Positions 58,337 to 64,000 of a stretch of 64,000 bases of DNA are shown piece after piece. The notes below the pieces were generated by a model. It saw nothing but the letters and a program-made list of their open reading frames with translations. It had not been told where the DNA came from and did not search any database. The stretch is from a sulfur-oxidizing endosymbiont of Gigantopelta aegis (lineage in GTDB: Bacteria; Pseudomonadota; Gammaproteobacteria; GRL18). The stretch covers positions 14,491 through 78,490 of the forward strand of contig NZ_JAEHGE010000003.1 of the NCBI RefSeq assembly GCF_016097415.1, in the 5' to 3' direction. Within the stretch, counting starts at the first letter, position 1, and each line of letters starts with the position of its first letter. The position numbers and the translations under genes were made by a program.

Positions 58337-59722
58337 TTACAACTGAATAACCGTTTGAGTAATGGTATCAGCGGTAGTAATTGTCTTGGCATTTGCCTGG
58401 AAATTACGCTGTGCCGTAATGAGATTAATAAGCTGTGCTGTCAAATCCACATTGGAATCTTCCAAAGCCCCTGAATTAATCAATCCCGCATTACCATTGC
58501 CAGGCGCATTAATAATGCCCTGTCCAGAAGAAAAGGATTCCCCCCAATAATTATCACCTAATTGAGAAAGACCCTGAGTATTCGTAAAGGTTGTTAAAAA
58601 AACTTGTCCTAAGTTGTTTGATTGGCCATTAGTAAATCGTGCCGAAATAATACCCGACTGATCCACACCAATACCTGATAACTGTCCTGTGGTATAACCG
58701 TCCTGGGTCAAGTTCGTCACGCCAAAGTTAGCACCGTATTGCGTTAAACCATTGAGGTCAACTGAGATAGGCTGGGTCTGCAATGCCCCACCTGTCGGTG
58801 TCATAACAGGATTGGTCAAATCGCTACTGGCTAAATCCACAGTAAATGAAAAAGTACCGCTCGTACCACTTAATGAAGACGAATCAAGTGTACCATTGTT
58901 TAAAAAAGTAATACTTTCTAAGGGACTAATCGTCACATCAAGCGCAGGTACAGATACAGCACCATTATAGAGCATTTGTGGCTGGGTTGGCGAACCAGCC
59001 TGAGTCGCACCGGCATCAATATTTTGAAAAATATTACCATTGGCATCCACTTGTTTAATACCCACATCCCAAGTATTCGTCGCTGTTTTTCTAAAAAATA
59101 GCGACGTTAGCATTGGATTACCCAAGGAATCATAGGAAGTAAACGATGTCGTATGATTATAACTTTGTGGATCGACCGTACCTGCTGAATTCATAGAAAA
59201 AACATTAGCTGGCACACCACCACCTGAGTCAATATTAGCGATAAGCGTACTTGCAGTCGTTGGGTTAGGGGCAATATTGGTAGAAATAATCTGCAAATCG
59301 ACAATTGAGCCCGTATTGATATTATTCGTCACCGGATCAACACCATAACCTTTTAAACTTGAGCCACTATTATCAACAATCACGCCATTTTTATCTGTTT
59401 TAAATTGACCATTACGGGTATAAATTCGATTACCTGAGACGTCATCCATGGAAAAAAAACCTTCCCCGGTAATCCCTAAATCTAAATTATTTTCAGTGAA
59501 AATAATATTGCCCTGAGTAAACTGCTGAGATGCAGCTGCCAATCTGACACCACTACCAATCGCAGTACTGACTGAACCAAATTTACTGGTGGCATAAACA
59601 TCGGCAAATTCTGCCCGCGATTGTTTGAAACCAATAGTGCTCACGTTAGCAATATTATTGCCGGTAATTTTTAAATCTGCCTGAGCTGCATTTAAACCAC
59701 TTAAACCAATACGAAACGGCAT
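58337..59722 (-). CDS. flgE: Flagellar hook protein
   Basis: 461 residues. PFRIGLSGLNAAQADLKITG and NNIANVSTIGFKQSRAEFAD start the protein, NLDLGITGEGFFSMDDVSGN and RIYTRNGQFKTDKNGVIVDN follow, and EDSNVDLTAQLINLITAQRN ends it before a final helix NAKTITTADTITQTVIQL. The middle region with hook D2-like sheets is of normal size. Polymerises into the hook. Confidence 0.94.
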   Translation of the reverse strand: MPFRIGLSGLNAAQADLKITGNNIANVSTIGFKQSRAEFADVYATSKFGSVSTAIGSGVRLAAASQQFTQGNIIFTENNLDLGITGEGFFSMDDVSGNRIYTRNGQFKTDKNGVIVDNSGSSLKGYGVDPVTNNINTGSIVDLQIISTNIAPNPTTASTLIANIDSGGGVPANVFSMNSAGTVDPQSYNHTTSFTSYDSLGNPMLTSLFFRKTATNTWDVGIKQVDANGNIFQNIDAGATQAGSPTQPQMLYNGAVSVPALDVTISPLESITFLNNGTLDSSSLSGTSGTFSFTVDLASSDLTNPVMTPTGGALQTQPISVDLNGLTQYGANFGVTNLTQDGYTTGQLSGIGVDQSGIISARFTNGQSNNLGQVFLTTFTNTQGLSQLGDNYWGESFSSGQGIINAPGNGNAGLINSGALEDSNVDLTAQLINLITAQRNFQANAKTITTADTITQTVIQL

Positions 59723-59758
59723 GATAAACCTCCTGCCTTTATTATTTAGAAAGCATTT

Positions 59759-60436
59759 CTATCTAATTTCTTTAACTGCTGAAAAATCAATACTGCCCAA
59801 ACCGGCAAGATTCAATTTCATACCCTGTCCATTCTGTCCTATTGTCACACTATCCACTTTAGCACTCACCAATACTTCTTGAGCCACTTGCTCACTGCCA
59901 ACATCTGCTGTTGCTCTGACACGATAGCCTCCCGGTGGCAAAGAATTGCCGTTTTGATCCGTGCCATCCCAAGTAAAAGCAATTTCACCAGCGGCTTGAG
60001 TGCCCATTGGAATAGTTTTTACCACTTGTCCGGCAGCATCGGTGATTTCAAGTGATAGATTTGTCGTCGAAGAGCTTAGATCTATTTGACCTTTCACTAT
60101 CTGACCTGTTTCCAATTGTGCAATGCCACCGGGAGCTAATACACTCCGACCTACGAGACTAGAAGCTTGTAAGGCAGAAGATGACATCATGTTCTGACTG
60201 AAACTATCAAATGATTTTTGTAATTCTTCTGCGCCAGCTGCTGTTTCAAATTGTGCCAACTGACTTAAGAACTCACCATTTTCCTGTGGTTCCAAAGGAT
60301 CCTGGTTTTTAAGCTGTGCTATGAGCAGTTGCATAAATTGATCTTCTTTTGACGGCTCAACTTTTGGCTCATTGACTCGACTTAAACCCAGATTATCATA
60401 AAGTTTTACATCGCTATTAATTGCTGGCATTTTCAT
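59759..60436 (-). CDS. flgD: Flagellar hook capping/scaffold protein
   Basis: 225 residues. SKEDQFMQLLIAQLKNQDPL then EPQENGEFLSQLAQFETAAG is the defining FlgD N-terminal segment. The C-terminal half has the FlgD Ig-like/tudor portion: LEITDAAGQVVKTIPMGTQA and FTWDGTDQNGNSLPPGGYRV. Needed for hook polymerisation. Between flgE and flgC as in other gammaproteobacteria. Confidence 0.93.
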   Translation of the reverse strand: MKMPAINSDVKLYDNLGLSRVNEPKVEPSKEDQFMQLLIAQLKNQDPLEPQENGEFLSQLAQFETAAGAEELQKSFDSFSQNMMSSSALQASSLVGRSVLAPGGIAQLETGQIVKGQIDLSSSTTNLSLEITDAAGQVVKTIPMGTQAAGEIAFTWDGTDQNGNSLPPGGYRVRATADVGSEQVAQEVLVSAKVDSVTIGQNGQGMKLNLAGLGSIDFSAVKEIR

Positions 60437-60501
60437 TCCCCTTGCCCTGACAAGCTAGGCCGTCATTCAGTATGTAAAGTATTGCTTCAAGCATCATATT
60501 C

Positions 60502-60915
60502 TTACTTGCCTAAATTAATCGTTTTCATTAATAATTGTTTAGTCGTATTCAGTACTTCAACATTGGTTTGATAAGACCGTGAAGCATCAATCATATTTGC
60601 CATCGCTTCAATCGGATTGACATTGGGCATATACACATAACCCTCATCATTTGCATTGGGATGGTTAGGTTGATATTGCGCTTTTAAGGGCTCTTCACTT
60701 TCAACAATACGATCAACCTTCACTTTGGCAATCGCAGGGTTATTGGAATATTGATCCACGACGGTTTTAAATATAGCCTGACGCGATTTATAGGTGCCTT
60801 CGACACTACTGGCGGCACTATTCACATTGGCCAGATTGCTGGCCACTAAATTCATGCGCACAGTTTGTGCAGTCATGGCCGAACCGGAAATTTCAAACGT
60901 ATTAAAAAGTCCCAT
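60502..60915 (-). CDS. flgC: Flagellar proximal rod protein
   Basis: 137 residues, usual length. LFNTFEISGSAMTAQTVRMN and LVASNLANVNSAASSVEGTY at the start, GYVYMPNVNPIEAMANMIDA then SRSYQTNVEVLNTTKQLLMK at the end. Twenty-three bases after flgB. Confidence 0.94.
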   Translation of the reverse strand: MGLFNTFEISGSAMTAQTVRMNLVASNLANVNSAASSVEGTYKSRQAIFKTVVDQYSNNPAIAKVKVDRIVESEEPLKAQYQPNHPNANDEGYVYMPNVNPIEAMANMIDASRSYQTNVEVLNTTKQLLMKTINLGK

Positions 60916-60938
60916 AATATTTTCCTGATTTATCCAGC

Positions 60939-61355
60939 CTATTGGCCTTTAATTGCTTTTGTTAAGCCCTGAAACTTACCACTCAAAAAACGTAAGCTGG
61001 CATTATAATGTATCGCATTTTTAGTAAATTCTGTTTTCTCTATCGCTGCATCAACGGTATTGCCATCCAACGAGGGCTGAGTGGGATTGCGGTATAAAAT
61101 ATCATTTGAAAATGCCCCCCCTTGAGTTATTTGTATATGCTTACTATTGGTTGTTGCCATTTTCAGGGTTGATTTTTTAAACTCAGAACCCGTTCCCATG
61201 GCATTCGCCATTGCCCCTTTAAAATCAATATCCTTGGCTTTGTAACCCGGGGTGTCTGCATTGGCCAAATTGGATGCAATGATCTCTGAACGTTTGGAGC
61301 GCAAAATAAGCGCATCATCAAAAGCACCTAAATAATTATCAAAGCTGATTGGCAT
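60939..61355 (-). CDS. flgB: Flagellar proximal rod protein
   Basis: 138 residues. ALILRSKRSEIIASNLANAD followed by TPGYKAKDIDFKGAM and a C-terminal GNTVDAAIEKTEFTKNAIHY helix show FlgB. First gene of the rod/hook operon; preceded by a good sigma-54-like promoter at 61399-61414. Confidence 0.94.
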   Translation of the reverse strand: MPISFDNYLGAFDDALILRSKRSEIIASNLANADTPGYKAKDIDFKGAMANAMGTGSEFKKSTLKMATTNSKHIQITQGGAFSNDILYRNPTQPSLDGNTVDAAIEKTEFTKNAIHYNASLRFLSGKFQGLTKAIKGQ

Positions 61356-61398
61356 TGTCCTGTCCTACTGACTATTTTTTTCCTGATAGCCTAGCCGT

Positions 61399-61414
61399 TG
61401 CAAATGACATACCA
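61399..61414 (-). promoter_or_regulatory. flgB: Sigma-54-like promoter upstream of flgB
   Basis: Minus strand TGGTATGTCATTTGCA: TGG-A--G and TTGCA elements at 24/12 spacing, 43 bases before the flgB ATG. Sigma-54 control of rod/hook operons is established in Pseudomonas and Vibrio, which supports the call. The remainder of the 61356-61596 gap shows no gene. Confidence 0.6.
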
Positions 61415-61596
61415 GTTTTAATTATTTATTAATTTTCAATAAGTTAACTTTTATAGGACTATTTTAAAGCGCTATTTTAAAGAGAACAACGGCAAGCAAT
61501 GTCCACCTGACGGCAAAGCGGTAATTGACAATTTTTTTCATTTCTTTATGCTCTTCTCTGAGCCCAATTTTTACTCGTCACTAAACGGAAAAATTT

Positions 61597-63597
61597 ATGC
61601 ACAATCGCTGGAATGAACAAGACGCAAGCAAACAAACTGATGGTATCCATCCTGATCTAGCCCTACGGGTTTACAGCTCCAGACTATTGGGGCAGGACAA
61701 AACATTGGTGCTTCATGGTGGTGGCAATACTTCTGTTAAAATTGAGCAAACAAATATTCTCGGTGACAAAGAAAACATTCTCTATGTCAAAGGCAGCGGC
61801 TGGGATTTAGAAAGCATTGAAGCCCAAGGCTATGCTCCAGTACAAATGTCGCATTTATTAAAACTCGCCCAGCTCAAAGAACTCACTGATGCACAAATGG
61901 TCAATGAATTAAAAACCCATTTGACCAATGCCAGCGCTCCGGGACCTTCAGTTGAAACCATCCTGCATGCTTTACTACCCTACAAGTATGTTGATCATAC
62001 CCATGCTGATGCCGTAGTGAGCATCACCAATACCAAAAACGGCTTAGAACGCATTAAAAAACTCTATGGCAATAAAGTGGTCATCATCCCTTATGTCATG
62101 CCTGGCTTTGACTTATCCCGACTCTGTGCAGAAAATTTCCCCAAAGAAGTGACCAAGGACACCATTGGCATGGTTCTTATGAATCATGGTATTTTTTCTT
62201 TTGGTGACACCGCTAAACAATCTTATGAGCGTATGATCGATCTCGTTGCTATGGCGGAGGATTATCTCAGTAGCCAGCAAGCTCTGGATGTGAGCAGTCA
62301 TTATGCAGAAACTTCATTAAATGATGATGACTTAGCCCCCATAGACATTGCCACGCTACGCAAAAATCTCTCCACAGAACTACAGCAGCCTATTGTTATT
62401 CATCAACAACGCACGCAACAAACACTGGCTTTTGCCAATCACCCCAAAATACAACAGATCAGCCAGCAAGGGCCTGCTACGCCTGACCATGTAATTCGCA
62501 CCAAACAACTCCCCATGCTTGGGCTGGACTATCAATCCTATACCTCCGCTTATAAAGAATATTTTACCCAGGCAGCAAAAACACCTCATGACGGGCAGAC
62601 AAAAACCATGCTTGACCCGCTACCTCGAATTATTCTCGATGCCAAAGGCGGTATGCTGACACTGGGGAAAAACATCAAAGAAGCCAATATTGTGGCTGAT
62701 ATCTATGAACACACTATTGATATTATTTTACGATCCACACAATTAGGTGGTTTTCAGGCACTGCCCGCTCAAGATATTTTTGATGTGGAATATTGGGAAC
62801 TGGAACAGGCAAAGCTTAAAAAAGCAGGTACTTCTCCCCTATTTTCAGGTGAAGTTGCCCTCGTCACCGGGGCGCTTACCGGCATCGGCAAAGCCTGTGT
62901 GGATTCACTTTTGGCTCGCGGAGCCTGTGTCGTTGCACTGGATATTCAAGCAGACATTGAAACGGCCTATCAAGGCCCTGACTATCTTGGAATTACCTGC
63001 GATGTCACCGATGAAGTAGCCTTAGAACAAGCGCTTGAGCGTACTGTCCGTGCCTTTGGCGGCTTGGATATGCTCATTCTCAATGCCGGTATTTTCCCCG
63101 GTGGCTGTCGTATTGAAGATCTAAAACTCGCTGAATGGCGTAAAGTGATGAATGTAAATCTGGATGCCAATTTATCGCTACTGTCTAAGGTGCATCCCTT
63201 ATTAAAATTGGCACCCAATGGTGGCCGCATCGTTGCTATGGGTTCTAAAAATGTGCCTGCTCCCGGCCCGGGAGCCGCCGCCTATTCATCTGCCAAAGCG
63301 GCATTAAATCAACTCGCTCGTGTAGCCGCTTTAGAATGGGGACAGGATAATATTCGCATCAATACCTTACACCCCAATGCCGTCTTTGACACTGCCATCT
63401 GGACACCTGAAGTCCTCGCCGCCCGCGCAGAGCATTATGGTATGAGCGTTGAAGCTTATAAAACCAATAACTTATTAGGCACAGAAATCACTTCTCATGA
63501 TGTCGCCGAACTGGCAGCAGAAATGTGCGGCCCTTTATTTGCCAAAACCACCGCCGCCCAGCTCCCTATTGATGGCGGTAATGATAGAGTCATCTAA
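61597..63597 (+). CDS. Bifunctional class II aldolase/short-chain dehydrogenase (RhaD/RhaE-like)
   Basis: 666 residues. The N-terminal class II aldolase domain (about 15-360) has LVLHGGGNTSVKIEQTNILG, VKGSGWDLESIEAQGYAPVQ, the metal ligands in YVDHTHADAVVSITN and MNHGIFSFGDTAKQSYERMI. The C-terminal SDR domain starts at GEVALVTGALTGIGKACVDS and holds LNAGIFPGG, and YSSAKAALNQLARVAALEWG with the catalytic Tyr-x3-Lys. In rhamnose users such fusions cleave rhamnulose-1-phosphate and oxidise lactaldehyde, but related fusions occur without rhamnose genes, as here. Divergent from flgB. Confidence 0.88.
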   Translation: MHNRWNEQDASKQTDGIHPDLALRVYSSRLLGQDKTLVLHGGGNTSVKIEQTNILGDKENILYVKGSGWDLESIEAQGYAPVQMSHLLKLAQLKELTDAQMVNELKTHLTNASAPGPSVETILHALLPYKYVDHTHADAVVSITNTKNGLERIKKLYGNKVVIIPYVMPGFDLSRLCAENFPKEVTKDTIGMVLMNHGIFSFGDTAKQSYERMIDLVAMAEDYLSSQQALDVSSHYAETSLNDDDLAPIDIATLRKNLSTELQQPIVIHQQRTQQTLAFANHPKIQQISQQGPATPDHVIRTKQLPMLGLDYQSYTSAYKEYFTQAAKTPHDGQTKTMLDPLPRIILDAKGGMLTLGKNIKEANIVADIYEHTIDIILRSTQLGGFQALPAQDIFDVEYWELEQAKLKKAGTSPLFSGEVALVTGALTGIGKACVDSLLARGACVVALDIQADIETAYQGPDYLGITCDVTDEVALEQALERTVRAFGGLDMLILNAGIFPGGCRIEDLKLAEWRKVMNVNLDANLSLLSKVHPLLKLAPNGGRIVAMGSKNVPAPGPGAAAYSSAKAALNQLARVAALEWGQDNIRINTLHPNAVFDTAIWTPEVLAARAEHYGMSVEAYKTNNLLGTEITSHDVAELAAEMCGPLFAKTTAAQLPIDGGNDRVI

Positions 63598-63636
63598 CTC
63601 ATGAAGAGTCATCTAACTCATGAAGAGTCATCTAAC
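63586..63636. repeat. 19-bp direct repeat over the end of the aldolase/SDR gene
   Basis: AGAGTCATCTAACTCATGA occurs at 63586-63604 and 63605-63623, with a third partial copy to 63636. The first copy contains the stop codon of the gene, so slippage here would only lengthen the 3' end. Perfect copies imply a recent event. Confidence 0.85.
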
Positions 63637-63646
63637 CTATAAAACG

Positions 63647-63751
63647 GTAGGGTGGGCACGGCTTTATCTGCCCACGCTGAAAGCAGGATAAAACTTAGAC
63701 CCAGAGCTAATATCGAGACAGCGTGGGCAGATAAAGCCATGCCCACCCTAC
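63647..63751. repeat. Long imperfect palindrome downstream of the aldolase/SDR gene
   Basis: Arms of 33 bases (63647-63679 and 63719-63751) beginning GTAGGGTGGGCA and ending CCCACGCTG match in 32 of 33 positions around a 39-base spacer. Different sequence from the palindrome at 55.7 kb but with the same architecture and the same GTAGG start. Probably a dispersed palindromic element; it could also act as a transcript-end hairpin. Confidence 0.85.
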
Positions 63752-63848
63752 GATTTCGAGTAATTACCTGTCATCTAAACGTGCATTATAAAGACGGCCT
63801 CGGTATAATTAATTATCTTAAATCAACAGCATAATGGAAATAATATTC

Positions 63849-64000
63849 ATGAAGTATTTTCCCGCAAAAAAAATATTCTTTGCCAGTATCAGTCTATCCT
63901 TATCACCACTAATAATGGCTGATGCCACGGTTATTTACGAACAAATCAGCAATACCCAAAAATCAGTTAATACCATGCAGCTTAAAGACGGTAAAATCCG
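63849..64000 (+). CDS. Secreted protein of unknown function (partial, runs off window)
   Basis: The ATG at 63849 (an in-frame ATG also lies at 63834) opens MKYFPAKKIFFASISLSLSP then LIMADATVIYEQIS, a clear signal peptide with probable cleavage at IMA-DA. The 50 visible codons continue NTQKSVNTMQLKDGKIR. Not enough sequence to assign a family. Separated from the aldolase gene by the palindrome. Confidence 0.6.
   Translation, partial: MKYFPAKKIFFASISLSLSPLIMADATVIYEQISNTQKSVNTMQLKDGKI

Overview
The window reads as a chromosomal segment of a flagellated, AT-rich gammaproteobacterium. The flgB-to-flgL rod/hook order, sigma-54-like promoters in front of flgB and flgF, and the Uma2 and aldolase/SDR genes support this; I cannot place it more precisely. 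Almost everything lies on the minus strand, so transcription mostly runs from high to low coordinates. I saw no rRNA, tRNA or CRISPR array.

Layout from high to low coordinates. 63.85-64.0 kb: start of a secreted protein. 61.6-63.6 kb: a plus-strand class II aldolase/short-chain dehydrogenase fusion. 50.3-61.4 kb: flgBCDEFGHIJKL, with the last ~60 residues of FlgK displaced by a frameshift. 42.8-50.3 kb: a complete CMP-pseudaminic acid pathway (pseB, C, H, G, I, F), with a sialidase-fold gene and a Uma2 gene embedded. 38.0-42.8 kb: an acyl module (acyl carrier protein, SDR, AMP ligase), the ligase split by an IS66 element with a perfect 8-bp target duplication. 30.2-38.0 kb: glycosyltransferases and glycerol-phosphate transfer genes (one intact TagF-like, one wrecked TagD/TagF pair) plus an IS3-family remnant. 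27.3-30.7 kb: a GDP-mannose dehydratase gene split by a second IS66. 18.5-26.8 kb: a 2,764-residue protein made almost entirely of 8-residue repeats. 15.0-18.4 kb: a TPR/GT41 glycosyltransferase with an in-frame stop, a GT2 transferase and an FkbM methyltransferase. 9.1-15.0 kb: a CDP-deoxysugar operon (rfbF, rfbG, epimerase, C-methyltransferase, aminotransferase) ending in luxE-like and luxC-like genes, luxC split by an IS3-family element. 0-7.7 kb: acyl carrier protein, dehydratase-like, TPP enzyme, NeuB-like synthase, AMP ligase, acetyltransferase and a CmcI-like methyltransferase.

Together the genes look like a surface or flagellin glycosylation island attached to the flagellar operon: nucleotide sugars (CMP-pseudaminate, a CDP-branched amino sugar, probably a second nonulosonate), acyl-group modules to decorate them, and transferases. 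The island is heavily worn: luxC, gmd, a tagF-like gene and an AMP ligase are each split by an insertion sequence, and many transposase genes carry single-base homopolymer shifts.

The most unusual object is the giant octad-repeat protein. Its repeats are organised in a constant 17-octad (136-residue, 408-bp) higher-order unit, it is preceded by a sigma-54-like promoter resembling those of the flagellar genes, and it is followed by a GT41-type protein glycosyltransferase gene. A Ser/Thr-rich surface protein co-regulated with flagella and glycosylated by its neighbour is a coherent hypothesis, not a demonstrated system.
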